Positions 1-9,302 of a DNA stretch of 48,553 bases are shown one piece after another. Origin of the DNA: Oscillospiraceae bacterium (GTDB lineage Bacteria > Bacillota > Clostridia > Saccharofermentanales > Saccharofermentanaceae). The translations under genes were made by a program, and so were the position numbers. The DNA lies in the NCBI GenBank assembly GCA_902802325.1, contig CADCLV010000011.1:1-48553 (forward strand), in the 5' to 3' direction. Below the pieces are notes generated by a model. It searched no databases, was not told where the DNA came from, and was given only the letters and a program-made list of their open reading frames with translations. Numbering within the stretch: the first letter of the stretch is position 1; each line of letters starts with the position of its first letter.

Positions 1-170
1 GCAAATTCATTAAAACTTCCGGGGTACGGAAAGAGATAAAACAGAAACGAAATGATAAAAATGATCAGGCAGCCCAGCGTGGCAATGGAAAAGACAGAAA
101 AGACGGGGATCATCGAAGAGGCGCGGCCGTCGCTGTCTTTGTCTCTCGAAAACCAGAAAAACCAGAACAT
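1..170 (-). CDS. Partial small membrane protein (C-terminus beyond window)
   Basis: An open frame on the minus strand starts at an ATG at 170 and stays open to the window edge, giving at least 56 residues. It begins MFWFFWFSRDKDSDGR and then has one hydrophobic stretch (about residues 23-48, rich in I, L, F), so it is probably a membrane protein. An AGAGG ribosome binding site lies about 9 bases upstream of the ATG. It follows the atpD stop by 27 bases on the same strand and may be the last gene of the V-ATPase transcript. I do not recognise the family; the reading is incomplete because the gene is cut. Confidence 0.5.
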   Translation of the reverse strand, partial: MFWFFWFSRDKDSDGRASSMIPVFSVFSIATLGCLIIFIISFLFYLFPYPGSFNEF

Positions 171-197
171 GGAAAGGTTCCTCTTAACTTCGGAAAA

Positions 198-893
198 TCA
201 GCTCTCTTCCGCGAATTGTGCATCCAGTTCCAGATTCCGGGCCTGTCTTTCGCGGATCGTCTTTTCCAGCATCATGTCCTTAACTTTCATGAGACGGGTG
301 GTCGCGGAACGCTCACTCTCATCCAGCTTCATGGTGATGTAGCGGATCTTTTCCTCATAGTCCGGGATCATGACATGCTCCAGTGCATTTACACGACGAC
401 GGGTCTTTTCAATTTCCGAGGCCATCAGCTGGCACTTCTTTTCGATCTCGGCCAGAGCCATCAGATCCGGCATGATATCGGACAGTGCCAGGATCGCATC
501 ATCCAGGTCCGTCGGTGTGAAAGAATAGCCGTAAGAATAGATATCCCCTTCATCGGCGGTCTTGTACTGGGTCTTAAACACCGGTACTTTTACGCTCATG
601 ACATTCTTTTCAGACACTTCCAGCGTCATGCTCTGCTTATGGTACATCATGGCGACGGAAATGGCCTGGTTGGACATCAGGGAACGGGCAATGGACATAT
701 GCTGATTGGCCACTTCCAGTTTTGCTTCCACCTCGCGGCGGATACGCTTGTTTTCCCGTACCGCTTCCAGGAACTGACGCATCAGTTCATCACGCTTGTC
801 TTTCAAAAGCTTGTGACCGCGGCGTGCCGTCACAAGGCGCTTTTTCAAGCGTGTGAGTTCCATTCTGGTCGGGTTGACATTCGTGGTGGCCAT
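198..893 (-). CDS. atpD: V-type ATP synthase subunit D
   Basis: This is the central-stalk subunit that turns inside the A3B3 head and couples ATP turnover to ion movement. The 231-residue product has the family's usual length and opening (VNPTRMELTRLKKRL near residue 6) and is nearly all helical and charged, as expected for a two-helix coiled-coil shaft with a terminal RRVNALEHVMIP-type segment around residue 165. The start at 893 is 15 bases downstream of atpB. It is the last clear V-ATPase gene of the operon. The family assignment is secure from sequence and gene order. Confidence 0.95.
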   Translation of the reverse strand: MATTNVNPTRMELTRLKKRLVTARRGHKLLKDKRDELMRQFLEAVRENKRIRREVEAKLEVANQHMSIARSLMSNQAISVAMMYHKQSMTLEVSEKNVMSVKVPVFKTQYKTADEGDIYSYGYSFTPTDLDDAILALSDIMPDLMALAEIEKKCQLMASEIEKTRRRVNALEHVMIPDYEEKIRYITMKLDESERSATTRLMKVKDMMLEKTIRERQARNLELDAQFAEES

Positions 894-908
894 GTTCTTC
901 CTATCCTC

Positions 909-2282
909 TTATTTCTCTTCGTAGTACTTATCCAGGAGCTTGTCGCTGATACGCTTATGCTCCGATCTCGGCAGGATCCGAAGGAGCTTCCAGCCCAGAT
1001 CCAGCGTCTCTTCTACAGAACGGTCCTGGTTAAAGCCCTGGGACACATATTCTTTTTCAAATGCATCTGCGAACTTGGCGTAGAGCTTATCCATATCGGT
1101 CAGCGCCGCTTCACCTAAGATGACCATGAGCTCTTTTGCTTCCTTACCACGGGCGTAGGCAGAGAAGAGCTGGTTCATGGTATTACTGTGGTCTTCACGG
1201 GTCTTTCCTTCACCGATACCCTTATCCTTCAGACGGGAAAGGGAAGGGAGAACGTCGACAGGCGGCATAATGCCCTTACGGTAAAGTTCACGGGAAAGGA
1301 TGATCTGTCCTTCGGTGATATATCCGGTAAGGTCAGGGATCGGGTGCGTCTTATCGTCCTCAGGCATGGTCAGGATCGGGATCATGGTGATGGATCCGTT
1401 CTTGCCTTTCTGACGGCCGGCTCTTTCGTACAGGGACGCAAGGTCGGTATACATGTAACCCGGATAACCACGACGGCCCGGAACTTCTTTTCTTGCGGCG
1501 GAAACCTCACGGAGAGCATCCGCGTAGTTGGTGATATCCGTAAGAATGACCAGTACGTGCATGTCCAGGTCAAAGGCCAGATACTCGGCGGCGGTCAGCG
1601 CCATACGCGGGGTCGCGATACGCTCAACAGCCGGGTCATTTGCAAGATTTATGAAAAGCACTGTACGGTCGATCGCACCGGTTTCTTTAAAGCTGTCCAT
1701 GAAGAAGTTGGCTTCCTCGAAGGTGATACCGATGGCGGCAAATACAACGGCGAACTTTTCATCGGTGCCACGGACCTTGGCCTGTCTTGCGATCTGGGCC
1801 GCAAGGTTGGCGTGCGGAAGACCGGAAGCAGAGAAGATCGGGAGCTTCTGTCCACGTACGAGAGTATTCAGACCATCGATGGCGGAAACACCCGTCTGGA
1901 TAAACTCATTCGGGAAGTTTCTGGCGGCCGGGTTCATCGGAAGACCGTTAACATCCAGTCTCTTTTCCGGGATGATCTCCGGACCATCGTCGATCGGACG
2001 GCCGAGACCGTCGAAAACACGTCCCAGCATGTCTCTGGAAACCGGAAGCTCCATCTGTTTTCCGGTAAAGCGGACTTTACTCTCTGCAAGGTTAATGCCG
2101 GCGCCGCTTTCAAAAAGCTGGACCAGAGCATTGCTGCCGTCGATCTCCAGAACACGGCAACGGCGCTTTTCTCCGTTACTGAGCTCGATCTCACCCAGTT
2201 CGTTATAGCTGACGTCCGTGACTCCACGGACCATCATAAGCGGACCCGCTACTTCCGATATGGTGCGGTATTCTTTTGCCAT
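909..2282 (-). CDS. atpB: V-type ATP synthase subunit B
   Basis: This is the non-catalytic nucleotide-binding head subunit that alternates with subunit A in the peripheral hexamer. The 457 residues match the family. The P-loop region is degenerate ([20 protein letters not shown], no GKT), which is the normal state for B subunits, and the [17 protein letters not shown] segment typical of the family is present. The ATG at 2282 follows the atpA stop by three bases and has a GGAGGAG ribosome binding site inside the end of atpA, so the two are translationally close, fitting their equal stoichiometry. Confidence 0.97.
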   Translation of the reverse strand: MAKEYRTISEVAGPLMMVRGVTDVSYNELGEIELSNGEKRRCRVLEIDGSNALVQLFESGAGINLAESKVRFTGKQMELPVSRDMLGRVFDGLGRPIDDGPEIIPEKRLDVNGLPMNPAARNFPNEFIQTGVSAIDGLNTLVRGQKLPIFSASGLPHANLAAQIARQAKVRGTDEKFAVVFAAIGITFEEANFFMDSFKETGAIDRTVLFINLANDPAVERIATPRMALTAAEYLAFDLDMHVLVILTDITNYADALREVSAARKEVPGRRGYPGYMYTDLASLYERAGRQKGKNGSITMIPILTMPEDDKTHPIPDLTGYITEGQIILSRELYRKGIMPPVDVLPSLSRLKDKGIGEGKTREDHSNTMNQLFSAYARGKEAKELMVILGEAALTDMDKLYAKFADAFEKEYVSQGFNQDRSVEETLDLGWKLLRILPRSEHKRISDKLLDKYYEEK

Positions 2283-2285
2283 GTC

Positions 2286-4052
2286 TTACTCCTCCTTGTT
2301 CAGCAGCTCGGAAAGCTCAAATGCCAGCTGGGCGCCGATGGAGATAAATTCATTCTCCGCATCGTCTTCCGCCACATACTTGAATCGGCCGATCTTTTCA
2401 CGTACCGGAAGCGCGACCAGCGCCTCGATATCCGCGCCCATTTCCAGGGTGCCGGCTGCTTTGTCATAATAATCCAGGATCAGCTTCATCATGTAATCCT
2501 GCTTTTTCAGCGATGTATGGGTATCGACCTCGTGGAAGGCCAGCTGATGGAGGAAGTCCTCACGGATCGAGCGGGCCACTTCCATCTTCAGACGGTCTGT
2601 CGAGGACAGGGCGTCCATACCTACCAGTTTTACGATTTCTTCCAGCTCTGCTTCTTCCTGAAGGATCAGCATCAGCCGTGCACGGTTACTGTTCCATTCC
2701 GGCGAGACATTCTCGTCGAACCAGCTGGCCAGAGAATCCGTATAAAGGGAATAACTGGTAAGCCAGTTGATGGCCGGGAAGTGACGTTTATACGCAAGGC
2801 TGGCATCCAGACCCCAGAACACTTTTACGATACGAAGGGTAGCCTGGGATACCGGCTCGGAAATATCACCACCCGGAGGAGATACGGCACCGATGGCGGA
2901 AAGGGAACCTTCCAGACCTTCGCTGCCCAGTACGGTCACACGGCCGGCACGCTCATAGAACTGCGCCAGACGGGAACCCAGGTAAGCCGGGTAACCTTCT
3001 TCACCAGGCATTTCTTCAAGACGTCCGGACATTTCACGGAGCGCCTCCGCCCAACGGGAAGTGGAGTCAGCCATGAGGGCAACCGAGTAGCCCATGTCAC
3101 GGAAATACTCTGCAATGGTGATACCGGTATAGATCGAAGCCTCACGGGCGGCAACCGGCATATCCGAGGTGTTGGCGATAAGCACGGTACGCTTCATCAG
3201 GCTTTCGCCGGTATACGGGTCGATGAGTTCCGGGAACTCATTAAGAACGTCGGTCATCTCATTACCACGCTCACCGCAGCCGATATAGACAACGATGTCT
3301 GCCTGCGCCCATTTTGCCAGCTGGTGCTGGGTTACGGTCTTACCGGAACCGAAAGGACCCGGGATCGCGGCGACACCGCCTTTAGCGATCGGGAACATGC
3401 AGTCAATGACACGCTGTCCGGTGACAAGCGGCATGTTCGGCGCATGCTTCTTTACGTACGGACGGCTTTTTCTGACCGGCCAGCGCTGATAGAGCATAAG
3501 GTCGATCTCTTCGCCCTTGTCGGTCCGAAGCTTGCCGACCGGCTGCTCGAGAGTATAGCTTCCACTGTTGATGGAAACGATGGTACCGGAGACTTGCGGC
3601 GGTACCAGGATCTTATGTTTTACAGTCTCACTTTCCTGAACGTATCCGAGGGAGTCGCCGCCAATGACTGTATCGCCGGCTTTCTTCTCCGCGTTAAACT
3701 CCCATACCGTCTCACGGGAAAGGGAAGGAACTTCGATACCACGGGAAAGGTTGTTGCCGATCTTCTGCATGATGGATTCCAGAGGTCTCTGGATACCATC
3801 GAAGATACCGGCGATCAGACCAGGTCCCAGTTCAACGGAGAGCGGAGCACCTGTGGATTCAACCGGCTCGCCGGCTTTCAGGCCTGCCGTTTCCTCGTAT
3901 ACCTGGATAGAAGCACGGTCACCGTGCATTTCGATGATCTCGCCGATCAGACGCTCGTTACTGACACGTACCACGTCAAAGAGGTTCGCATCACGCATCC
4001 CTTCTGCAATTACCAGCGGTCCGGAGACCTTAACGATCGATCCTTTGCTCAT
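2286..4052 (-). CDS. atpA: V-type ATP synthase catalytic subunit A
   Basis: This is the catalytic head subunit, which hydrolyses or makes ATP at the A-B interfaces. The 588-residue protein has the beta-barrel N-terminus ([16 protein letters not shown]), the long non-homologous insert of V-type A subunits (about residues 110-190), an intact Walker A at residues 232-239 (GPFGSGKT), the [12 protein letters not shown] motif with the catalytic Glu, and a Walker B region ([23 protein letters not shown]). Upstream is atpF, with the atpA ATG 12 bases after it. Neither length nor motifs show anything unusual. Confidence 0.98.
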   Translation of the reverse strand: MSKGSIVKVSGPLVIAEGMRDANLFDVVRVSNERLIGEIIEMHGDRASIQVYEETAGLKAGEPVESTGAPLSVELGPGLIAGIFDGIQRPLESIMQKIGNNLSRGIEVPSLSRETVWEFNAEKKAGDTVIGGDSLGYVQESETVKHKILVPPQVSGTIVSINSGSYTLEQPVGKLRTDKGEEIDLMLYQRWPVRKSRPYVKKHAPNMPLVTGQRVIDCMFPIAKGGVAAIPGPFGSGKTVTQHQLAKWAQADIVVYIGCGERGNEMTDVLNEFPELIDPYTGESLMKRTVLIANTSDMPVAAREASIYTGITIAEYFRDMGYSVALMADSTSRWAEALREMSGRLEEMPGEEGYPAYLGSRLAQFYERAGRVTVLGSEGLEGSLSAIGAVSPPGGDISEPVSQATLRIVKVFWGLDASLAYKRHFPAINWLTSYSLYTDSLASWFDENVSPEWNSNRARLMLILQEEAELEEIVKLVGMDALSSTDRLKMEVARSIREDFLHQLAFHEVDTHTSLKKQDYMMKLILDYYDKAAGTLEMGADIEALVALPVREKIGRFKYVAEDDAENEFISIGAQLAFELSELLNKEE

Positions 4053-4063
4053 GTTGTTTCTCC

Positions 4064-4381
4064 TTACTGATCTTTCAAAATATCACTGCCGACAGCCTTT
4101 TCCACGGATTTGGAAATGGCCTTCATGCCCATGCCTTCGTTTCCGGTGACACCCGGGATCGGAAGAATAACGGGAAGAGGTCTGTCGCTGTATTTATCGA
4201 TCTCTGCTTCCAGTGTCTTGGCCAGCGACTCGGTGATGAGGATCACGGCATAGTCACCCTCAGCAAGGTTATGTAATGTCGTGGCCGGGTTGTCCATACG
4301 GTCCAGAGGAAAAATATCCAGACCAATGGAGGAAAAGCCGTATATACTATCCCGGTCGCCCATAGCGGCAATCTTATTCAT
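4064..4381 (-). CDS. atpF: V-type ATP synthase subunit F
   Basis: A 105-residue protein matching the small central-stalk subunit F (NtpG in Enterococcus nomenclature), which binds subunit D and modulates the motor. It has the compact alpha/beta fold pattern: [19 protein letters not shown] at the start, a [11 protein letters not shown] strand-helix in the middle, and an ILPIPG turn near residue 73. Its start overlaps the end of atpC by eight bases, indicating translational coupling. The gene order C-F-A-B-D is the standard one for Clostridia. Confidence 0.93.
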   Translation of the reverse strand: MNKIAAMGDRDSIYGFSSIGLDIFPLDRMDNPATTLHNLAEGDYAVILITESLAKTLEAEIDKYSDRPLPVILPIPGVTGNEGMGMKAISKSVEKAVGSDILKDQ

Positions 4382-5354
4382 ACAGCCTCCTTAATCTGGG
4401 GACCACCATTTCCAGCGGCAGATTATTCTGCTTGGCGGCTAAGATGATCCGTACGTTCTTGATCTCCGCTTCTTTACCAAGGTAGAAACCGATAAGCGGT
4501 TCCGGGCCCAAAGGACTGTGGCGCGTCGGCAGAAGAAGAGATACCATCTCGTCATCGACCCATTTTTCAAACTCCGACGGGGAGGAGGACAAATATTTCG
4601 TCCCCGCGCTATAAGGAGTGGTCGCAAAATAAGAAAGAAGATCTTCGATCTTTCCTTCCGCGAGGGAAAGGATCTTCTCTTTGCTGATGGTCCTGCATTT
4701 ATCTGTCAGTGCCCGGTCCAGGAAATCCCGGTCCTTTCCGGTTTTCATGGCACGGAAAGCGGTCTTGATGTTCGTGGTCGCAATATAGATCTCCATCTCT
4801 TTCATAAGAAGCGGAATACGGGTCTTGGCTGCCCGGTCATAGATCTCGTCGAGACATACCCGGTCGATCATGACATCCGCAAGCTGTCCGTCCTGTGTCC
4901 GGACCAGTGTGTCATAGACGCTTTCCCCTAATTCTGCAAAGGGCGCGGGAAGAGAAGAAAATTCATGCTTTTCGATCGCTTCTTTCAGAAGGTCCCGGGA
5001 AAGCGTAGTCGGAGACACGAAGTGGAGATCTACGTCAAAATCACTCAGCAGGCACTTAATGCCGGCCTTGAGATTATGGTAGTCATTTCTCAGGATCAGA
5101 CAGTCGAACAGCGCCGGGTCAGGGGCAGCAGAATGGATCCACTCCCAGGCACGGCACATCTCCAGCTCCAGGATCTTTCCGCTGTCGCGGGTATCCTCGG
5201 GCATGGTCCATCCTTTATCCGCAAGCACTGCCGTGACCGCCTCATAAGAAGGCGAAGTCAAAAGTTTGTCCAGATCGGTCTTTTTCAGAAAAGACTTTTC
5301 ATAGACATGTGCGCCGGAAACGGAATAGGCGTATTTTGTAATACTTTGACCCAT
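4374..5354 (-). CDS. atpC: V-type ATP synthase subunit C
   Basis: A 326-residue, mainly helical protein corresponding to the subunit C/d family, the funnel-shaped adaptor that seats the central stalk on the K-ring. Family features include YAYSVSGAHVYEKSFL near residue 8, LILRNDYHNLKAGIKCLL around residue 86, and the C-terminal YLGKEAEIKNVRIILAAKQNNLP near residue 292. It lies 26 bases downstream of atpE and overlaps atpF. No transmembrane segment is expected or seen. Confidence 0.92.
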   Translation of the reverse strand: MGQSITKYAYSVSGAHVYEKSFLKKTDLDKLLTSPSYEAVTAVLADKGWTMPEDTRDSGKILELEMCRAWEWIHSAAPDPALFDCLILRNDYHNLKAGIKCLLSDFDVDLHFVSPTTLSRDLLKEAIEKHEFSSLPAPFAELGESVYDTLVRTQDGQLADVMIDRVCLDEIYDRAAKTRIPLLMKEMEIYIATTNIKTAFRAMKTGKDRDFLDRALTDKCRTISKEKILSLAEGKIEDLLSYFATTPYSAGTKYLSSSPSEFEKWVDDEMVSLLLPTRHSPLGPEPLIGFYLGKEAEIKNVRIILAAKQNNLPLEMVVPRLRRLYE

Positions 5355-5380
5355 GTTTCGATGTCTGACTCCTTAATGAT

Positions 5381-5971
5381 TTATTTCTTTGTGAAAAGCA
5401 CCTGGTTGACGGCGTCGCGGATGGCATCCATACGGTCATCGGACAACGCGTCCAGTGTGCCGTTATACTCACATTCTTCGCAGATCAGGATACAGCCGCA
5501 GTCAAAATCTCCGGGAGTATCCGAGAGGGTGATCTTTGAGCCGGTCTTACTTGAAAGATCCGACAGGAAAGAAGAGGGAAGTGCATCTTTGTCCTGTTTG
5601 GACAGGATCAAAGTCCCGTCTGCGCCTTCACAGTTACTGATCACGAAATCCGAAACCATGGAAAGACGCTCCGAAGAAGGCAGTGCACGGATGCGCTTTT
5701 TGGCCTCTTCGACGATCTCGTCGATCATGGCCACGCGTTCGGCGAGGATCCTTCTCTGGGAACGGGTATTGGAAGAAGCGCGGTTCTGCTTTACCTGGGA
5801 ATCAATGACCGCCTGCGCATCAGCAAGCATCTTCGATTCCTCCTGCTTCGCCTGGTCCTTTTTCTTGGCGATCAGCTTTTCAGCATCGCTTTCGGCACGG
5901 GCCACACGGGCATCAGCGCTTTCTCTTGCCTCTTTTAAGATCCGCTCAATGATGGAATCTATACCAGCCAT
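5381..5971 (-). CDS. atpE: V-type ATP synthase subunit E
   Basis: This is a peripheral-stalk subunit that holds the head against rotation. The 196-residue product starts with a long charged coiled coil (about residues 1-100, many A, E, K, R, Q) followed by a globular alpha/beta C-terminal domain, the usual E architecture. It pairs with the small H/G subunit encoded first in the operon. The ATG at 5971 lies 15 bases after the atpK stop. Sequence similarity in this family is low, so the call rests on architecture and operon position. Confidence 0.9.
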   Translation of the reverse strand: MAGIDSIIERILKEARESADARVARAESDAEKLIAKKKDQAKQEESKMLADAQAVIDSQVKQNRASSNTRSQRRILAERVAMIDEIVEEAKKRIRALPSSERLSMVSDFVISNCEGADGTLILSKQDKDALPSSFLSDLSSKTGSKITLSDTPGDFDCGCILICEECEYNGTLDALSDDRMDAIRDAVNQVLFTKK

Positions 5972-5985
5972 ACCTGCTCCTTATA

Positions 5986-6465
5986 TTACAGCTTGAGGCT
6001 GCCTACGTTCATAACCATCAGAAGAGAAGTAACCAGGCTCAGAAGAGCATAGAGCTCAACGAGGGAAGCAGCGGTAACCGCTTTACCGGAATCCTGAGGT
6101 CTCTTGGAGATAAGGTTAACACCTGTCAGTGCAACACGGGCCTGGAACAGAGCCGAAACCAGACCGCCGATCGCCATCGGCAGGCAGGCGATGAAGTAGA
6201 GGATACCGCTCGAAAGTGTGGTAACGGCATTACCACCGAGGATACCGATCTGTGTAAGTGTCAGGATGGCGATAACCAGTCCGTAAAGTCCCTGGGAACC
6301 CGGAAGCAGCATGAGGATCAGAAGCTTACTGAATTTGCTGGAATCCTCTGCGATGACCGGAGAGGAAGCCTCCGCCACCATACCTACGCCCTTGGACGAG
6401 CCGATACAATTTGTCGTAACTGCCAGTCCTGCTCCTAATAATGCCAGTAACATGCCCCAATTCAT
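5986..6465 (-). CDS. atpK: V-type ATP synthase subunit K (rotor ring), sodium-type
   Basis: A 159-residue proteolipid with four hydrophobic helices, i.e. a fused double hairpin as in Enterococcus hirae NtpK. The carboxylate that carries the ion is E137 (SLVELYALL). The residues aligned with the NtpK sodium-site ligands are also present: L54, S57 and Q58 in LLPGSQGLYG (Thr in NtpK becomes Ser here) and Q108 in LFQARVALTG. The full polar ligand set is the known hallmark of sodium binding as opposed to proton-only rings, so I infer a Na+-translocating enzyme. It directly follows atpI with no gap. Confidence 0.95.
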   Translation of the reverse strand: MNWGMLLALLGAGLAVTTNCIGSSKGVGMVAEASSPVIAEDSSKFSKLLILMLLPGSQGLYGLVIAILTLTQIGILGGNAVTTLSSGILYFIACLPMAIGGLVSALFQARVALTGVNLISKRPQDSGKAVTAASLVELYALLSLVTSLLMVMNVGSLKL

Positions 6466-8535
6466 TTAATTGTCCTCCTTAATTTTGAAGTGTTTGGTGT
6501 TACCAGTAAAGGGGTGGAACAACGTTCCGCCGCCCTCGTAGAACTTCGCGAAAAATTCTACATACTGAAGTCTATTAACATGGACATAGGCGCCGAGAGC
6601 GCTGATGCCCAGATTAATCGCATGGAAGAACAGGAATACCGGGATGAAGATCAGAAGCTTCACGATACCTGTTCCGAAGAGTGTGCCGATCATGTTGGCA
6701 ACACTGCCGATAATACCCGTAACCAGGCCCAGAGCCATCAGACGGGAGTAGGAAAGAAGATCACTGAAATAACCGGTGACACCGTAAAGGGTGCCGACAC
6801 CGCCGATGACTTTGCCGATGATGCCCTTGGCTTTTCTTCCGCCGGTAAGAACAAGTCCGGCCACGCCTGCCAGCGCCACATACTTACCGATATCGGCGAT
6901 CATGGTAGAATTCAGGATCTCCACCGGAGCCATCATCGGCGCGACCATAGGGAATAAGAAGATCGCAAGTCCCGCGAATGTTAAAAGCCAGCATCCGGAA
7001 TCGCAGAAGGCACCTGCTTTGTCGCCGTTTTTCCAGGACTTATAGAAGTTGGCGCCAAGTCCGACGCAGATATGAAGGAAACCTAAGATAAAGCTCAGGA
7101 TCAGAAGCTTCATCGGGTCCTTACTCGGATCGAACCAGATCGGCGGAAGGGAGACGGAACCGTCAAAGAACCCTTTGGATACGGCACCGACCACATCTCC
7201 GAAGAAACTGCCGTACATAAAGCCCCAGAAGGTGGTGGCCAGACCGCAGTAGAAGAATTTCATCATGTTTTTCTTGTTGTTTCCTTCCGGCTTTCTCTTA
7301 AGAAGTACAAAGAGTGTACCAAGACAAAGCAGGATACCGTATCCTGCATCGGAAAGCATCATGCCGAAGAAGAAATAGTAGAAGAATGCCATGACCGGAT
7401 TCGGGTCAATGTCGCCTTTGGCCGGCGCACTGTAGGATTCTACGATATCCTCCATCGGAGAAACGAATGCATTATTCTTGAACTTCGCCGGAACTTCCTC
7501 ATCTTCCTTCGGATCACGAAGCTCCACGAACAGATCGAATTTCTCGTTTAATTTATCTACGACTTTCTGGCTGTCTTCTTCTGCCACGAAGCCTTCCAGT
7601 ATGAAGGTCTTGTTAGAGAAGAGGATCTTTCCGAGCATGTCGTATTTTTCCCGTCTCATATTCAGATAATCGGATAGGAAATACAGATCATCCAGCTTTC
7701 CGCTGTACTGCTGCAGTTTTTCACGGGAATCGGAAATCGTGTTTGTCGCTTCCTCGATGCGCTTGCTTAAGCGGCCGATACGGACTTCCGGCGGATGCTT
7801 GGTGGGATCAGCCGGGGCGGTAAAGGACATGCGGCGCAAAGTCGCCAGAACTTCATCATAATCTTTCTTATGTACCATAAAGCAGGCACAGGTCTGATCC
7901 GGCGCAGTATGCACGATCTCGGTATAAATGTCCGGGATCTTCAGTTCTTCTTTAGAAGTGATGCCCTTAAGTACCGCTTCGGATTCTTTCATGGCCGAAT
8001 ACTGACGGCAGAATTCCTCATAGAAAGAAGCTTCTTCATACGCTTCCGGGAACTGTCCGACGATACAGCAGGTCTTAGAGGACCCCTCATACTGCATCGG
8101 AATATCCAGTTTCTCCCAGGGGAGAATGGCGTCCAGCTGATGACGGGTGTGAGTCCTGACGGTCTTTTCCGATGCGATCTTACGGTTCAGTGCCTCGATG
8201 TCATAGACGATCTTCATGGTCTCGTCAATGTCGGCGGCACGCTTTTTAAACTCTTCAAAAGATATCTCCTGTCTTCCGGCGAATCCGGAAAGAAAAGGCT
8301 TCTTTTCGTGGGAGAATTCTTCAACTAAGGAAATGGCGTGATCGACTGTCGCCGAGGTCTTTTCCAGCTGGGAAAGACTGGCCTTGGCCGGGAAAAGCGC
8401 CAGTTCATCGGTCACATCTTCATCGTAACGTTCGGTAACATCAACGGTACCCAGTCTCTGCAGAAGCTCCACGATCTTCTTCGCGTCCTCCTGCATGGCG
8501 ATGATCTCGATGTGTTTCATGGGAAGAATGGCCAT
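6466..8535 (-). CDS. atpI: V-type ATP synthase subunit I
   Basis: This is the large stator subunit, which forms the ion half-channels beside the K-ring and anchors the peripheral stalks. The 689 residues have a cytoplasmic coiled-coil N-terminal half (about 1-365) and a membrane half with roughly seven to eight helices (about 385-660), including FFFGMMLSDAGYGILL and the YFSDLLSYSRLMALGLVTG segment that carries the essential arginine in this family. The ATG at 8535 has a GGAAGG site upstream. It lies between atpH and atpK, the standard order. Confidence 0.95.
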   Translation of the reverse strand: MAILPMKHIEIIAMQEDAKKIVELLQRLGTVDVTERYDEDVTDELALFPAKASLSQLEKTSATVDHAISLVEEFSHEKKPFLSGFAGRQEISFEEFKKRAADIDETMKIVYDIEALNRKIASEKTVRTHTRHQLDAILPWEKLDIPMQYEGSSKTCCIVGQFPEAYEEASFYEEFCRQYSAMKESEAVLKGITSKEELKIPDIYTEIVHTAPDQTCACFMVHKKDYDEVLATLRRMSFTAPADPTKHPPEVRIGRLSKRIEEATNTISDSREKLQQYSGKLDDLYFLSDYLNMRREKYDMLGKILFSNKTFILEGFVAEEDSQKVVDKLNEKFDLFVELRDPKEDEEVPAKFKNNAFVSPMEDIVESYSAPAKGDIDPNPVMAFFYYFFFGMMLSDAGYGILLCLGTLFVLLKRKPEGNNKKNMMKFFYCGLATTFWGFMYGSFFGDVVGAVSKGFFDGSVSLPPIWFDPSKDPMKLLILSFILGFLHICVGLGANFYKSWKNGDKAGAFCDSGCWLLTFAGLAIFLFPMVAPMMAPVEILNSTMIADIGKYVALAGVAGLVLTGGRKAKGIIGKVIGGVGTLYGVTGYFSDLLSYSRLMALGLVTGIIGSVANMIGTLFGTGIVKLLIFIPVFLFFHAINLGISALGAYVHVNRLQYVEFFAKFYEGGGTLFHPFTGNTKHFKIKEDN

Positions 8536-8542
8536 ATGCGTC

Positions 8543-8857
8543 TTACCTTCCCATCAGAATATTCATAGCGGCAGAAATCGCCGCTTCACGGTTCGGCTCG
8601 GCATCGTCCCGCATCTTTTCTGCGGTCTTCTCCGCAGCGGAGTCGCTGGCGGAAGACTCGGATGAACCGTCTTCTTTATGCTTTTCGTAAAGGGCAGCGA
8701 CTCTCTTTCTTGCTGTAGAGAGGGCTTCCTGGTATTCGGACTGGGCTTTCTTCTGGGCCTGGGCCAGAATATCATCGGCTTTGGCTCTGCCTTCCTGCTC
8801 GATCTCGGCGGCTTTCTTTTCCGCTTCCAGAATGCGATTCACTTGTTCTGAGGCCAT
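8543..8857 (-). CDS. atpH: V-type ATP synthase subunit H/G-like (peripheral stalk)
   Basis: First gene of the operon, 104 residues from the ATG at 8857, which is preceded by AAAGGAA at a good distance; an in-frame ATG 12 codons earlier lacks such a site. The product is an all-helical charged protein (EQVNRILEAEKKAAEIEQ, then AKADDILAQAQKKAQSEYQ) ending in a conserved-looking ISAAMNILMGR. This is the pattern of the small peripheral-stalk subunit that dimerises with E (NtpF / subunit G or H). A serine-rich linker (about residues 63-72) sits in the middle. Family sequence conservation is low, so position in the operon carries much of the call. Confidence 0.82.
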   Translation of the reverse strand: MASEQVNRILEAEKKAAEIEQEGRAKADDILAQAQKKAQSEYQEALSTARKRVAALYEKHKEDGSSESSASDSAAEKTAEKMRDDAEPNREAAISAAMNILMGR

Positions 8858-8915
8858 AAAGGGTTCCTTTCCGAAAAAACCAATTTTCCACATCTACGTC
8901 ATTATTCCTATTTTT

Positions 8916-8983
8916 ACATAGGAAAAGGGAGAAATCAAGTACATATTTCACATAGGAAAAGGGAAAAATCAAGTACATATTTG
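8916..8983. repeat. Two tandem 34-bp direct repeats in the V-ATPase upstream region
   Basis: Two head-to-tail copies (8916-8949 and 8950-8983) of a unit beginning ACATAGGAAAAGGGA and ending AAATCAAGTACATATTT. They differ at one internal base and at the last base. Read on the minus strand, each copy holds TTGATT followed by a pyrimidine-rich run and CCTATG. The repeats lie 59-126 bases upstream of atpH, where the operon promoter should be, so duplicated promoter elements or paired regulator sites are both possible. Confidence 0.85.
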
Positions 8984-9128
8984 TGCAAGATGTTCAAATT
9001 TTGATTGCCAAAAAGCATTCATGTTTTCCGACGCGAAATGCACCTGTGAACGGAAAGATAATGCGAAAAAACAGGACATGATAATGGCAATAATATACGA
9101 ATGATATACATATAAGAAAAAGGCGCTA

Positions 9129-9137
9129 TGCTACAAT
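9129..9137 (+). promoter_or_regulatory. Candidate extended -10 promoter for the ABC exporter
   Basis: TGCTACAAT is a good extended -10 element without a clear -35. It would give a leader of about 160 bases before the ABC ATPase gene. The rest of the 445-base divergent intergenic region (8858-9302) holds the tandem repeats, AT-rich sequence and the AGGAGGAG ribosome binding site at 9291-9298. I see no other gene in it. Confidence 0.3.
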
Positions 9138-9302
9138 ATTGCGGAGATTTACCAATTCTTTATAATTGCTTTGCGATTGATTTGGGATTGATTTCTAAAA
9201 TGAGAGAGGATGAAACGAGAAAGCCGGGCTTCAACTGACAGCAGGAGAATCGTTCATCACAAGAAATAAGTTACAAGGAAGTTTTTTGTAGGAGGAGTAG
9301 TT

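Noticed and set aside
1188..4070. A 960-codon open frame on the plus strand opposite atpA and atpB
   Set aside because: It lies exactly antisense to two highly conserved genes, its product looks like a mirror of their codon use (no fold or motif), and it crosses both genes. It is a by-product of few stop codons in the antisense frame.
8916..8983. The tandem 34-bp repeats as a CRISPR remnant
   Set aside because: The copies are adjacent with no spacer between them, and there are only two.
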